A DNA stretch of 64,000 nucleotides. Origin: Halorussus halobius. Lineage in GTDB: Archaea; Halobacteriota; Halobacteria; Halobacteriales; Haladaptataceae. The position numbers were made by a program, and so were the translations under genes. The notes beneath the pieces are model-generated. The model was given only the letters and a program-made list of their open reading frames with translations, had not been told where the DNA came from and made no database searches. Shown here one piece after another: positions 40,883 through 50,738 of the stretch. How positions within the stretch are numbered: position 1 is the first letter of the stretch; the number at the start of each line of letters is the position of its first letter. The stretch spans positions 372,001 through 436,000 of the forward strand of contig NZ_SBIU01000003.1 of assembly GCF_004765805.1 (NCBI RefSeq), written 5' to 3'.

Positions 40883-41743
40883 ATGCCACGCCGAAGCCTG
40901 CTGTTCACGCCGGGCGACCGCCCGGAGATGCTGCGGAAAGCGCCCCGGGCGGGGGCCGACGCGCTCGTGTTCGACCTCGAAGACGCGGTGGCTCCCGACC
41001 GCAAGGACGAGGCGCGCGCGGCCGTCCGGGACGTACTGGCCGACCCCGAGTTCGACCCCGACGTCGAGGTCTGCGTCCGCGTCAACCCCACCGGCATCGC
41101 GGCCGACGACGACCTCCAGGGCCTGCTGGCCGACGAGCGGGCGGCCCAGCGCCTCGACTCGGTGATGCTCCCGAAGGTCGAGGCGGCCGACGACGTCGAG
41201 ACGCTCGCCGGCCTGCTCGACGAGCGCGGGGCGGCCGTCCCGGTGCTCGCGCTGGTCGAGACCGCCGCCGGGGTCCTCGCGGCCGAGGAGATTGCGGCGG
41301 TCCCGGCGGTCGACGCGCTGGCGTTCGGCGCGGAGGACCTCGCGGCCGACCTGGGTGCGACCCGGACCGACGAGGGGACCGAGATACTCCACGCCCGCGA
41401 ACACGTCGTGCTCGCGGCCAGCGCGGCCGGCGTGGACGCTATCGACACCGTCTACACCGACTTCGAGGACGCCGACGGCCTGCGCGAGGCGACCGAGTTC
41501 GCCATCGAACTGGGGTTCGACGGCAAACTCGCCATCCACCCCTCGCAGGTCGACCCAATCAACGAGGCGTTCACGCCCGCCCCCGAGCGCGTCGAGTGGG
41601 CCGAGCGCGTGCTGGCGGCCAAGCGAGAGGCCGACGCCGAGGACCGGGGGGTCTTCGAAGTCGACGGGGAGATGGTCGACGCGCCCCTGATAGCGCAGGC
41701 CGAGCGCGTGCTGGCGTACGCCGAGGCCGCCGACGATATTTAA
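40883..41743 (+). CDS. HpcH/HpaI aldolase or citrate-lyase beta (CitE)-like protein
   Basis: This 286-aa TIM-barrel protein has [38 protein letters not shown] with the metal-binding Glu-Asp, [21 protein letters not shown], and [15 protein letters not shown]. The family includes malyl- and beta-methylmalyl-CoA lyases and CitE. No citrate-lyase alpha or gamma subunit is nearby, so a stand-alone acyl-CoA lyase or thioesterase is more likely. Glutamate dehydrogenase follows 83 bp downstream in the same direction. Confidence 0.85.
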   Translation: MPRRSLLFTPGDRPEMLRKAPRAGADALVFDLEDAVAPDRKDEARAAVRDVLADPEFDPDVEVCVRVNPTGIAADDDLQGLLADERAAQRLDSVMLPKVEAADDVETLAGLLDERGAAVPVLALVETAAGVLAAEEIAAVPAVDALAFGAEDLAADLGATRTDEGTEILHAREHVVLAASAAGVDAIDTVYTDFEDADGLREATEFAIELGFDGKLAIHPSQVDPINEAFTPAPERVEWAERVLAAKREADAEDRGVFEVDGEMVDAPLIAQAERVLAYAEAADDI

Positions 41744-41826
41744 ACACATCCTTATCTGTTAAAGGAGTCTATTCGATAATAATTTCGTCACGCTTATTCG
41801 CGGGTGTGTGGGAGTTGAAGGCGAAG

Positions 41827-43083
41827 ATGTCCGAGCAAGCGAACCCCTTCGAGAGTCTGCAAGAGCAGATCGACGACGCGTCGGCGTACGTCGACGCCGA
41901 CGCGGACGTGCTCGCCCGACTCAAACACCCCGAGCGCGTGCTGGAGACCAACCTCTCGGTCGAGATGGACGACGGCTCGGTCGAGGTGTTCGAGGCCTAC
42001 CGGTCGCAGTTCAACGGCGACCGCGGCCCGTACAAGGGCGGCATCCGGTACCATCCGGGGGTCACTCGCGACGAGGTGAAGGCCCTCTCGGGCTGGATGG
42101 TGTACAAGTGTGCGGTCGTCGACATTCCGTACGGCGGCGGCAAGGGCGGCATCGTCGTCGACCCCGACGACTACAGCGAGAGCGAACTCGAACGACTCAC
42201 GCGGTCGTTCGCCGAGGAACTCCGGCCGCTCATCGGCGAGGACAGGGACATCCCCGCGCCCGACGTCAACACCGGCCAGCGCGAGATGAACTGGATAAAG
42301 GACACCTACGAGACGCTGGAGAACACCACCGAACCCGGCGTCATCACGGGCAAGTCCCCCGACAGCGGCGGGAGCGCGGGCCGCGTGGCGGCCACTGGGC
42401 GGTCGACCATGCTCACCGCCCGCGAGGCGTTCGACTACCTCGACCGGGACATCGCGGGTGCCGACGTCGCCGTACAGGGGTACGGTAACGCCGGCTGGAT
42501 CGCCGCGAAACTCATCCACGAACTCGACGCCAACGTGGTCGCGGTGTCGGACTCCAGCGGCGCTATCTACCGGGAGGACGGCTTCAATCCGGTCGACGTG
42601 AAACACCACAAGAACGAGACCGGAAGCGTGACTGGCTACCACAACGCCGACCAGGAGTTGTCCAACGAGGACCTGCTCACCCTCGACGTGGACCTGCTCG
42701 TACCCGCCGCGCTGGAAAACGCCATCGACGGCGACCTCGCCGAGGAGGTCTCGGCCGACGTCGTCGTCGAGGCCGCGAATGGCCCGCTCACGCCCGACGC
42801 CGACGACGTGCTCGCCGAGTCGGACGTCTACGTCTTCCCGGACATCCTCGCCAACGCCGGCGGCGTGACCGTCTCGTACTTCGAGTGGGTCCAGAACCGC
42901 CAGCGGTTCTACTGGACCGAGGACCGCGTCAACGAGGAGCTCGAACGCGTCATCACCGACGCCTTCGACAATCTGGTCGACACCTACGAGTCGACCGGCG
43001 CGCCCAACATGCGGACCGCCGCGTACGTGGTCGCCATCCAGCGCGTGCTCGAAGCCTACGAGGAAGGCGGGAACTGGCCGTAG
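41827..43083 (+). CDS. Glutamate dehydrogenase (Glu/Leu/Phe/Val family)
   Basis: This 418-aa enzyme has the substrate-binding Lys in [13 protein letters not shown] and in [15 protein letters not shown], and a Rossmann motif [15 protein letters not shown]. It interconverts glutamate and 2-oxoglutarate with ammonia. Cofactor preference is not evident from the sequence. The region before it is AT-rich, with a TATA-like GCTTATTCG about 30-40 nt upstream. In species using the methylaspartate cycle glutamate is an intermediate, which may explain the neighbours. Confidence 0.92.
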   Translation: MSEQANPFESLQEQIDDASAYVDADADVLARLKHPERVLETNLSVEMDDGSVEVFEAYRSQFNGDRGPYKGGIRYHPGVTRDEVKALSGWMVYKCAVVDIPYGGGKGGIVVDPDDYSESELERLTRSFAEELRPLIGEDRDIPAPDVNTGQREMNWIKDTYETLENTTEPGVITGKSPDSGGSAGRVAATGRSTMLTAREAFDYLDRDIAGADVAVQGYGNAGWIAAKLIHELDANVVAVSDSSGAIYREDGFNPVDVKHHKNETGSVTGYHNADQELSNEDLLTLDVDLLVPAALENAIDGDLAEEVSADVVVEAANGPLTPDADDVLAESDVYVFPDILANAGGVTVSYFEWVQNRQRFYWTEDRVNEELERVITDAFDNLVDTYESTGAPNMRTAAYVVAIQRVLEAYEEGGNWP

Positions 43084-43177
43084 CGACCGAACCGGACCGA
43101 CCGCCGACCGGTTCTCAGGCGTGATAACGGCGTCGGGGTTTTATGTCCTCTGTGTGAGAAGGCCGAGCCACGTAACT

Positions 43178-43759
43178 ATGTTCGACACGGAACTGACCGA
43201 CCGTGGTCAGGTGGGTATCGGCACGCTCATCGTGTTCATCGCGATGGTGCTGGTGGCCGCTATCGCTGCGGGCGTGCTCATCAACACTGCGGGCTTTCTG
43301 CAGAACAAGGCCGAACAGACCGGACAGGAGTCGAGCGCGCAGGTGACCGACCGGGTCAGCGTGGTCAACACCATCGGCGACGTGGGCAACGACGAGTCGG
43401 TCCACTTCGTGAACATGACCGTGATGAAAGGCTCCGGGGCGGGCGACATCAACCTCTCGACGGCGACCGTCGAGTGGCTCGGTCCCGACGGCGGGACGAT
43501 TCTCACGCACGGTGAGGAGGCAAACGACACGCGGTTCGCGACCAGTACCATCCAGGACATCGACGACACCGCGCCGGTTATCGTCCATCAGGAGGACCGA
43601 TTCCGCATCACGCTCGACGCAGTCGAACTGACCGACGGCGACCACGGCCTCAAGGAGGCCGAGGACTTCACCGTCAAGATCATCACCTCCGCCGGTGCAG
43701 TGACCTACCACCATCAGGTGCCACCCACGCTGACCGACCAGACGGCGGTCTCCCTCTAG
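43178..43759 (+). CDS. Archaellin (archaeal flagellin)
   Basis: This 193-aa protein carries the archaellin N-terminus: [20 protein letters not shown] with the prepilin-peptidase site after the Gly of DRG, then [20 protein letters not shown]. The C-terminal ectodomain is beta-rich, with three N-glycosylation sequons (NMT, NLS and NDT). It should be exported and assembled into the archaellum. No other archaellum genes (arlB second copy, arlCDEFGHIJ) are within the window, so this is a solitary copy. It is short for the family but complete. Confidence 0.9.
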   Translation: MFDTELTDRGQVGIGTLIVFIAMVLVAAIAAGVLINTAGFLQNKAEQTGQESSAQVTDRVSVVNTIGDVGNDESVHFVNMTVMKGSGAGDINLSTATVEWLGPDGGTILTHGEEANDTRFATSTIQDIDDTAPVIVHQEDRFRITLDAVELTDGDHGLKEAEDFTVKIITSAGAVTYHHQVPPTLTDQTAVSL

Positions 43760-43855
43760 TCGCTCTTCTATCCGCGCGCGAACGTCTCGCAGCCCCCTTC
43801 GTCTCTATCACCCCATTCTCGCCGGTTCCGATTCGGGACGTGACCCTCCCGACGT

Positions 43856-44995
43856 TCAGAGGCCGAGCTCCCGCCCCACGACCAGGTGCTGAATCTCGCT
43901 GGTCCCCTCGCCGATCTCCATCAGCTTGGCGTCCCGGAAGAACCGCTGGGGCGCGAAGTCCTCGGTGTAGCCGTAGCCCCCGAGCGTCTGGACCGCGTCC
44001 TCGGCCACCTCGCGGGCGGCCTCGCTGGCGTCGAGCTTGGCGAGCGCGCTCTCGCGGGTGACCGACTCGCCCCGGTCGTACTTGCACGCCGCCTTGTGGG
44101 TCAACAGGCGGGCGCGCTCGACCTTACGGTCCATCGAGACCACCTTGTTCCGGATGGCGTCGAACTTCGAGATGGGCTTGCCGAACTGCTCGCGCTCGGT
44201 GCTGTACTCCCTGGCGGCCTCGTACGCGCCCTGCGCGAGCCCGGTCGACAGCGCCGCGATGGAGATGCGGCCGCCGTCCAGCGTCTTTTTGGTCTGCTCC
44301 CAGCCGTCGCCTTCCTCGCCGAGCAGGCGGTCGGCGGGCAGTCGAACGTCGTCGAGTTGTATCTCGCAGGTGGGCGAGGCGTTCAGTCCCATCTTGTCCC
44401 AGACGGTCGTGACCTCGAACCCGTCGTCTTCGGGGTCGACGATGAACGTCGAGATGCCGTCGTAGCCCGCCTCGGGGTCGGTGACCGCCTTCACGAGGAC
44501 GCTCCCGGCCACGTTCGCGTTCGTGATGAACTGCTTGGTGCCGTTGAGCACCCACTCGTCGCCGTCCTTTTGAGCGGTGGTGTTCATGTCGCTGGCGTCC
44601 GACCCGCTGTCGGGTTCGGTCAGCGCCCACGAGCCGAGGTACTCGCCCTCGGCGAGCGGTCGGAGCCAGCGCTCTTTCTGCTCGTCGGTGCCGAACAGCT
44701 CGATGGGCTTGCTCGCCAGCGAGACGTGCGCGGCGTACGAGAGGCCGACCGACCCCGAGACGCGGCCGAGTTCCTCGGTCACGAGCGCGTACAGCAACTG
44801 GTCGCCCCCGAGGCCGCCGTACTCCTCGGCGACGGGGACGCCCATCATGTCGAGGTCCGCGAGCTGGTCGAACAGTTCCTCGGGGAACCGATGCTCGTCC
44901 TCGATGTCCTGAGCGACGGGCTCGATCTCCTCCTCGCAGAACTCCCGCACCGTGTCCCGTATCATCCGATGTTCGTCGGGGAGGCTGAAATCCAT
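43856..44995 (-). CDS. Acyl-CoA dehydrogenase
   Basis: This 379-aa flavoprotein shows the full ACAD layout: MDFSLPDEHRMIRDTVREFC, the FAD-binding WALTEPDSGSDASDM and ANVAGSVL region, the C-terminal QTLGGYGYTEDFAPQRFFRD and the closing EIGEGTSEIQHLVVGREL. It oxidises acyl-CoA to trans-2-enoyl-CoA. The motif set suits short- or branched-chain substrates. A TATA-like CTTTTTATC (45019-45027) lies 24-32 nt before the ATG. Confidence 0.93.
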   Translation of the reverse strand: MDFSLPDEHRMIRDTVREFCEEEIEPVAQDIEDEHRFPEELFDQLADLDMMGVPVAEEYGGLGGDQLLYALVTEELGRVSGSVGLSYAAHVSLASKPIELFGTDEQKERWLRPLAEGEYLGSWALTEPDSGSDASDMNTTAQKDGDEWVLNGTKQFITNANVAGSVLVKAVTDPEAGYDGISTFIVDPEDDGFEVTTVWDKMGLNASPTCEIQLDDVRLPADRLLGEEGDGWEQTKKTLDGGRISIAALSTGLAQGAYEAAREYSTEREQFGKPISKFDAIRNKVVSMDRKVERARLLTHKAACKYDRGESVTRESALAKLDASEAAREVAEDAVQTLGGYGYTEDFAPQRFFRDAKLMEIGEGTSEIQHLVVGRELGL

Positions 44996-45082
44996 GCGCA
45001 AAAGTTGCGCGAGCCGCGATAAAAAGTCTCCGCACCCGCGTCGGGCTACCCTCCATCCCGCACCGAACGAATGTCGAAACCA

Positions 45083-45090
45083 CTTAATAC
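45083..45090 (+). promoter_or_regulatory. TATA box that decides the arylsulfotransferase-like start
   Basis: CTTAATAC lies 23-30 nt before the GTG at 45113. It would sit inside the coding region if the upstream ATG at 45071 were used, so the GTG start is preferred. Confidence 0.5.
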
Positions 45091-45112
45091 TGACACTCGA
45101 AATCCGCGAAGC

Positions 45113-46576
45113 GTGACCCGCCGCACGCAGATTCGAGCGGTCCTCGCGGTGGTCGTTCTCGGGATGGTGCTCGCGCTGGCGGCCGGGTTCGTCACCGCCG
45201 GCGAGTCGCCCAACGCCCGGTACGACCGAACGGCAGACCTCCACACCGGCGAGCAGCCACAGGTAGTCGAACCCCGGTCGGGCGTCACCGTCGTCGCGGT
45301 TCAGAACGGCGACGTCCGAGACGTCTCGGGGGAACTGGTCGCGTTCCGCTCCAACGGGACCGTCCTCTACCAGACCGAGCGGTACAGCACCTACTGGGAC
45401 GTCGACCCGACGCCGGGGACCGACCGGACGGTCTCGTACGTCGCCACCGAGCGCCTCGACTCGTCGGTGTGCGAGGGCGAGCCCGTCCCGACCTCGGGCG
45501 GGGAGTGCCGGCGGAACGTGGTCGAGCGGCTCAACCTCTCGACCGGCGAGCGCACCCGGCTCTACAGCCATCGCTCGGTCGGCGGCCGGTGGCACGACGT
45601 GGACGTGATAAACGACACCCACGTTCTCGTGGCCGACATCGCCAACGAGGTGGCGTTCGTCGTCAACGGCTCCTCGGGCATCCGCGAGTGGACGTGGAGC
45701 GCCGAGAGCTACCTCTCGCCCGGCAGCGGCGGTCCGTACGACGGCGACTGGGTCCACCTCAACGACGTGGAGTACCTCGACGACGGCCGCATCATGGTCG
45801 ACCTCCGCAACCAGGACCAGGTGGCGTTCGTCAATCGCTCGACCGGGGTCGTCGACGACTGGACCCTCGGGAGCGACGACGACCACGACGTCCTCCACGA
45901 ACAGCACAACCCCGACTACATCCCCGAGTCGGCGGGCGGCCCGGCGGTCCTCGTGGCCGACTCGGAGAACGACCGGCTCGTGGAGTACCAGCGCGAGAAC
46001 GGCTCGTGGAATCGGACGTGGCGCTGGACCGACGCCGACACCCAGTGGCCCCGCGACGCCGACCGCCTGCCAAACGACAACACCATGATAACCGACACCA
46101 TCGGCGACCGGGTGTTCGAGGTGAACCCCGAGGGCGAAATCGTCTGGAGCCTGCCGGTCGACCGACCCTACGAGGCCGAGCGGCTCGGCTCCGGCGAGGA
46201 GAGCGCCGGCGGCACGAGCGCCGCGGCGGCCGACCTCGAATCGAACGCGGCCGCGCCGCCCGAGGGGCCGGCCGAGCGGTTCGAGGAGGCGGTCCGGTCG
46301 GTCGTCCCCATCAAGATGCAGAACGCGTTGCTGGGCTACATCTTCCCGTGGTGGATGGGCTTTTACGACGTGCTGACGACCGTCTCGTTGGGCGGGGTCC
46401 TCCTGGCGTGGGGCGGCGTCGAGCTGTGGTGGTCGCGGTTCCCCGACCGCGTCCGCGAGCGGACCGGCGTCGAGGTCGAGCCGACGCCCCGCCGGCTGGC
46501 CGTGCTGGCCGTGCTCGCGCTGACGGCGGTCGCCAGTCTCGGTTACCTCGGGACGACCGTGATGTCGCTGTTCTGA
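45113..46576 (+). CDS. Arylsulfotransferase-like beta-propeller membrane protein
   Basis: This 487-aa protein has an N-terminal signal anchor (AVLAVVVLGMVLALAAGF) and a six-bladed propeller domain. The domain carries ASST-type features: GGRWHDVDVINDTHVLVADI, WVHLNDVEYLDDGRIMVDLR and ADSENDRLVEYQRENG, with conserved His residues. Two further membrane helices follow near the C-terminus. Bacterial ASSTs move sulfate between phenols; haloarchaeal members are uncharacterised and may only bind ligands outside the cell. An acidic Ala-rich insert precedes the C-terminal helices. Confidence 0.8.
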   Translation: MTRRTQIRAVLAVVVLGMVLALAAGFVTAGESPNARYDRTADLHTGEQPQVVEPRSGVTVVAVQNGDVRDVSGELVAFRSNGTVLYQTERYSTYWDVDPTPGTDRTVSYVATERLDSSVCEGEPVPTSGGECRRNVVERLNLSTGERTRLYSHRSVGGRWHDVDVINDTHVLVADIANEVAFVVNGSSGIREWTWSAESYLSPGSGGPYDGDWVHLNDVEYLDDGRIMVDLRNQDQVAFVNRSTGVVDDWTLGSDDDHDVLHEQHNPDYIPESAGGPAVLVADSENDRLVEYQRENGSWNRTWRWTDADTQWPRDADRLPNDNTMITDTIGDRVFEVNPEGEIVWSLPVDRPYEAERLGSGEESAGGTSAAAADLESNAAAPPEGPAERFEEAVRSVVPIKMQNALLGYIFPWWMGFYDVLTTVSLGGVLLAWGGVELWWSRFPDRVRERTGVEVEPTPRRLAVLAVLALTAVASLGYLGTTVMSLF

Positions 46577-46647
46577 CTCGCGGTCCCGACGAGCGGGGGC
46601 GGCGCGGGCAAGTGGGTTTTTATCGGGCGGTCGCCTACCCGGCAGTG

Positions 46648-47445
46648 ATGAGCATCCGGCGGCTGGTCCGGGGGACCATCGAGTGGGAGCGGCTGGAAGC
46701 CGTGTTCGAGGAGTTGGCGCGTCGGTACGACGAGCCCGAGCTCCGGGTCGAGTTTCTGGACGCCGACAACTGGCTGTCGACGCCCTGCGTGGTGGACGAC
46801 CGCTGGTTCGTGAAGCTAGTCACCGACCAGAACTCGCTGGTCCACGCGGTGTTCACCGGCGCGCGCAACCTCGGCGCGTTCTCGTCGGGCACGGAGGGCT
46901 TTTTCGAGCACTTCGAGGACCCGCTGGCGATGTGCGACCACGAAATCGACGCCACGCGCCGGATGCGCGACATCGGCGTCAACGCACCGGCACCCATCGA
47001 GACGTTCGAGGTCGACGGGATGGGCGTGCTGGTGATGGAGTACCTGCCCGAGTTCCGGACGTTCGAGGACCTGTCCCGGGAGACGGTCGCGGACCTCGCG
47101 CCCGAGGTGTTCGGCGCGTTGGCAGCGATGCACGACCACCGGCTCGCGCACGGCGACCTCCGGGGCGAGAACGTGCTCGTGAAGGACGGCGAGGTGTACT
47201 TCATCGACGCCACCAGCGTCCGCGAGGCGGGCGTCGACGAGGCCCGGTCGTACGACCTCGCGTGCGCGCTCGCGGCACTCGAACCTCGAATCGGCGCTCG
47301 CGCGGCCGTATCGGCCGCCGCCGACCACTACGCGCCCGACGAACTGCTCGCGGCCCGGGAGTTCCTGGACTTCGTGAACATCCGACCCGACCACGACTTC
47401 GACGCCGTGGAGGTCAAGGGCGAGATCGAGAAGCGGTGTCACTGA
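46648..47445 (+). CDS. RIO-type atypical protein kinase-like protein
   Basis: This 265-aa protein has a kinase-like core: an ATP Lys candidate in DRWFVKLVTDQ, the hinge GVLVMEYLPEFRTF, the catalytic loop HDHRLAHGDLRGENVLVKDG (His-Gly-Asp and Asn) and YFIDATSV where kinases have DFG. It resembles the RIO1-like regulatory kinases of haloarchaea, implicated in ribosome maturation or signalling. It lacks a recognisable separate N-terminal RIO2 winged helix. GGTTTTTA lies about 27-34 nt before the ATG. Confidence 0.8.
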   Translation: MSIRRLVRGTIEWERLEAVFEELARRYDEPELRVEFLDADNWLSTPCVVDDRWFVKLVTDQNSLVHAVFTGARNLGAFSSGTEGFFEHFEDPLAMCDHEIDATRRMRDIGVNAPAPIETFEVDGMGVLVMEYLPEFRTFEDLSRETVADLAPEVFGALAAMHDHRLAHGDLRGENVLVKDGEVYFIDATSVREAGVDEARSYDLACALAALEPRIGARAAVSAAADHYAPDELLAAREFLDFVNIRPDHDFDAVEVKGEIEKRCH

Positions 47446-47520
47446 CCGCTCGACGGGCGACCGACCACCCGACCGAGTAGCAGTCTTTTTTATGGTGCCC
47501 ACAACAATTTTTACCTGAAC

Positions 47521-49059
47521 ATGAGCCAGCAAGCCAGCGAGCAGATTTACGGCCACTACATCGGCGGCGAGTGGACCGACGGGAGCGGCGACGAGACCTT
47601 CGAGAGCGTCGACCCCTCGAATCAGGAGGTACTCGGGGAGTTCCACCGGGCCACCGAGGGCGACGTCGACGAGGCGCTCGCGGCCGCCGAGGCCGCCGAG
47701 GAGGAGTGGCGCGACCTCTCGTACATCGACCGCGCGGAGTACCTCTGGGACGTCTACCACGAACTCAAGGACCGGACCGACGAACTCGGCGAGATAGTCA
47801 CCAAGGAGTGTGGCAAGGAGATATCCGAGGGGAAAGCCGACGTGGTCGAGGCCGCACACATGGTCGAGTGGGCCGCCGGCAACGCCCGCCATCCCCACGG
47901 CGACGTGGTCCCCTCCGAGATTCCGAGCAAGGACGCCTACATGCGCCGCAAACCCCGGGGCGTCGTGGGCTGTATCACGCCGTGGAATTTCCCGGTCGCC
48001 ATCCCGTTCTGGCACATGGCGCTCGCGCTGGTCGAGGGCAACACGGTCGTCTGGAAGCCCGCCGAGCAGACGCCGTGGTGCGGCCAGATAATCGCCGAGA
48101 TGATGGTCGACGCCGGCATCCCCGACGGCGTGTTCAACATGGTCCAAGGGTTCGGCGACGCCGGCAACGCCATCGTCGAGGACGACCGGGTCGACACCGT
48201 GCTGTTCACCGGCTCCTCGGAGGTCGGCCAGCAGATAGCCAGCAAGGTCGGCGGCGAGCCGGGCAAGCTGGCGGCCTGCGAGATGGGCGGCAAGAACGGT
48301 ATCGTCGTCACGGAGAACGCGGACCTCGACGTGGCGGTCCACTCGGCCGTGATGTCTTCGTTCAAGACCACGGGCCAGCGTTGTGTCTCCAGCGAGCGCC
48401 TCATCGTCCACGAGGACGTCTACGACGAGTTCAAGGAGCGCTACGTCGAACTCGCCCAGCAGGTGTCAGTCGGCGACCCCCTCGAAGAGGACACCTTCAT
48501 GGGCCCGGTCGTCAACGAGCAGCAGGTCGAGAAGTTCCACCAGTACAACGAGCTCGCCCGCGAGGAGGGCGCGAACGTGCTGGTCGACCGCGCGGAACTC
48601 GACGACGACGAGATTCCCGACGGCCACGACGAGGGCTTCTGGGTCGGCCCGTTCGTCTACGAGGTCGACTACGACACCGACCTCCGGTGTCTCAAGGAGG
48701 AGGTCTTCGGCCCCCACGTCGCGCTCGTCGAGTACAGCGGCGACATGGACCGCGCGATGGAGATTCACAACGACACGCCCTACGGGCTGGCCGGTGCGGT
48801 CATCTCCGAGGACTACCGCCAGATAAACCAGTTCCGCGACGAAGCCGAGATCGGGCTGGCGTACGCCAACCTGCCCTGCATCGGCGCGGAGGTCCAGCTC
48901 CCGTTCGGCGGCGTCAAGAAGTCGGGCAACGGCTACCCGAGCGCCCGCGAAGCCATCGAGGCCGTCACCGAGCGCACCGCGTGGACGATGAACAACTCGA
49001 AGGACATCGAGATGGCCCAGGGGCTGTCGGCCGACATCAAGGTCGAAAGCGACGACTGA
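47521..49059 (+). CDS. Aldehyde dehydrogenase (2-oxoglutarate-semialdehyde type candidate)
   Basis: This 512-aa enzyme has the oxyanion Asn156 (PWNFP), general-base Glu254 (CEMGGKN) and nucleophile Cys288 (TTGQRCVSSERL). It oxidises an aldehyde to a carboxylate using NAD(P). Overall it resembles the haloarchaeal enzyme that oxidises 2,5-dioxopentanoate in pentose breakdown, but other substrates are possible. Molybdenum hydroxylase subunits follow downstream, which also act on aldehydes or purines. A TATA-like CTTTTTTATGG precedes the start. Confidence 0.88.
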   Translation: MSQQASEQIYGHYIGGEWTDGSGDETFESVDPSNQEVLGEFHRATEGDVDEALAAAEAAEEEWRDLSYIDRAEYLWDVYHELKDRTDELGEIVTKECGKEISEGKADVVEAAHMVEWAAGNARHPHGDVVPSEIPSKDAYMRRKPRGVVGCITPWNFPVAIPFWHMALALVEGNTVVWKPAEQTPWCGQIIAEMMVDAGIPDGVFNMVQGFGDAGNAIVEDDRVDTVLFTGSSEVGQQIASKVGGEPGKLAACEMGGKNGIVVTENADLDVAVHSAVMSSFKTTGQRCVSSERLIVHEDVYDEFKERYVELAQQVSVGDPLEEDTFMGPVVNEQQVEKFHQYNELAREEGANVLVDRAELDDDEIPDGHDEGFWVGPFVYEVDYDTDLRCLKEEVFGPHVALVEYSGDMDRAMEIHNDTPYGLAGAVISEDYRQINQFRDEAEIGLAYANLPCIGAEVQLPFGGVKKSGNGYPSAREAIEAVTERTAWTMNNSKDIEMAQGLSADIKVESDD

Positions 49060-49204
49060 GACGCGAGCAGTGCCCGAGACACCGCTGACGGCACCGTCCC
49101 GTCCGACCGAGTGGACCGCGAGTCCCTCGGGGCCGAGCGAACTCGGGCCCGTTTCTTCCGCACCCAGCAAAGGTATTAGTGGCTCCCTCCGGGAGTTGGG
49201 TGCG

Positions 49205-49768
49205 ATGAGCGAACACGACGTCACCCTGACCGTCGACGGCACCGAGGAGCGCCTCACCGTCGAGGCCCGGACCCTGCTGGTCCACGCGCTCCGGGACGAC
49301 CTCGGCTACACCGCCCCGAACGTGGGCTGCGAGTCGGGCAAGTGCGGGGCCTGCACGGTCGGCCTCGACGGCGAGGCGGTCAAGTCGTGCATGGTGCTCG
49401 CGGTGCAGGCCGACGGCTCCGAGGTCACGACCGCCGGCGGGCTCGCGGACGGCGACGACCTCCACCCGGTCCAGCGAGCGTTCCACGAGGAACACGCCCT
49501 CCAGTGTGGCTACTGCACGCCCGGCATGGTGACGACCGCGACCGAACTCCTCGACGAGAATCCCGACCCGGACCGCGAGGAGATACGGACCGCGCTGAAG
49601 GGCAACGTCTGCCGATGCACCGGCTACCAGAACGTCGTGGACGCGGTCGAGTCGGCCGCCGCCGCGGTCGGCCCGGAAGCGACGACCGGCGACTGGACGC
49701 CCGAGCCCACCGGCGACTCGCCGACGGGCGAGCGCCCCGGCGAGACCCCGCCCGGAGGCGGGGACTGA
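49205..49768 (+). CDS. (2Fe-2S) small subunit of a molybdenum hydroxylase (CoxS type)
   Basis: This 187-aa protein has both iron-sulfur domains. The plant-ferredoxin-like one is CESGKCGAC and Cys62 (Cys42, 47, 50, 62); the four-helix one is CGYCTPGM and NVCRCTGYQN (Cys101, 104, 136, 138). A Pro/Gly/Thr-rich tail follows. It carries electrons between molybdopterin and FAD subunits. The FAD subunit gene starts 1 nt after its stop. The molybdopterin large subunit is not adjacent. Confidence 0.92.
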   Translation: MSEHDVTLTVDGTEERLTVEARTLLVHALRDDLGYTAPNVGCESGKCGACTVGLDGEAVKSCMVLAVQADGSEVTTAGGLADGDDLHPVQRAFHEEHALQCGYCTPGMVTTATELLDENPDPDREEIRTALKGNVCRCTGYQNVVDAVESAAAAVGPEATTGDWTPEPTGDSPTGERPGETPPGGGD

Positions 49769-49769
49769 G

Positions 49770-50726
49770 ATGTTCCCCGAGGAGTTCGACTACCACCGGG
49801 CGACCAGCGTCGAGGAGGCGCTGGAGCTGCTGGCGACTCACGCCGACGAGGACGGCGACCCCGAGGGCGGTGACGCCGACGTCGCCGTCCTCGCGGGCGG
49901 ACAGGGCTTGCTCCCCGCGATGAAGGCCCGCGAGTCGACTCCCGATGTCGTGGTGGACGTGAGCGACCTCGACTCGCTCCGGGGGGTCGAAGCGCCCGAA
50001 CGCGGCGGGGACGACGACGCGGACGGCTCGCTCGCGGTCGGCGCGCTCGCGACCCACGCGACCCTCGCCGACTCGCCCGCCGCGGGCGAGCGCGCGACCG
50101 TGCTGGCCGCGACCGCCGGCGAGGTCGCCGACCGACAGATACGGAATCGCGGGACCGTCGGCGGGAACCTCGTGGAGGCCCATCCGGCCGCCGACCTCCC
50201 GGCCGCGACGGTCGCGGCCGACGCCACGCTCGCGCTCGCCGGCCCAGACGGCGAGCGCGCGATACCGGCCGAGGAGTTCTTCGAGGGCGACGGGGAAACC
50301 GCCATCGAGAACGGGGAACTGCTGACCGAGATTCGCGTCCCGAGCGCGCGGGCGGCCGGCGGCGCGTACGCCAAGAAGCCCCATCCGGCCTCGGGGTTCG
50401 CGCTCGTGGGCGTCGCGGCCTCGGTCGCGGTCCGCGACTGGACGGTGACCGACGCTCGCGTGGTCGCCAGCGGCGCGACCGACGCGCCCGCCCGCCTCCG
50501 AGGCGTCGAGGACGCGCTGGTCGGCGGTGGGGCCGACCGCGAGACGATTGCGGACGCGACCGAGCGAGCGGGCGAGGACGTCGACCCTAAGGAGGCGCGG
50601 GCCGACGCGACCGCCTCCGGCGAGTTCCGGGTCCACCTGCTGTCGTCGTACGCCGAGCGCGCGGTGACGAGCGCCGTCGAGCGCGCGACCGGTCGCGCCG
50701 CGTCGGCGGAGCCCCGCGAGGACTGA
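49770..50726 (+). CDS. FAD-binding medium subunit of a molybdenum hydroxylase (CoxM type)
   Basis: This 318-aa protein has the FAD-binding VAVLAGGQGLLPAMKAR (family AGGTDLL) and RQIRNRGTVGGNLVEAHPAA (family RNxGTxGGN), followed by the CO-dehydrogenase flavoprotein C-terminal domain. It passes electrons from the iron-sulfur subunit to an acceptor. It forms a tight pair with the preceding gene. The next gene is on the other strand, so the operon ends without a catalytic subunit. Confidence 0.9.
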   Translation: MFPEEFDYHRATSVEEALELLATHADEDGDPEGGDADVAVLAGGQGLLPAMKARESTPDVVVDVSDLDSLRGVEAPERGGDDDADGSLAVGALATHATLADSPAAGERATVLAATAGEVADRQIRNRGTVGGNLVEAHPAADLPAATVAADATLALAGPDGERAIPAEEFFEGDGETAIENGELLTEIRVPSARAAGGAYAKKPHPASGFALVGVAASVAVRDWTVTDARVVASGATDAPARLRGVEDALVGGGADRETIADATERAGEDVDPKEARADATASGEFRVHLLSSYAERAVTSAVERATGRAASAEPRED

Positions 50727-50738
50727 CGAACGGGACGG

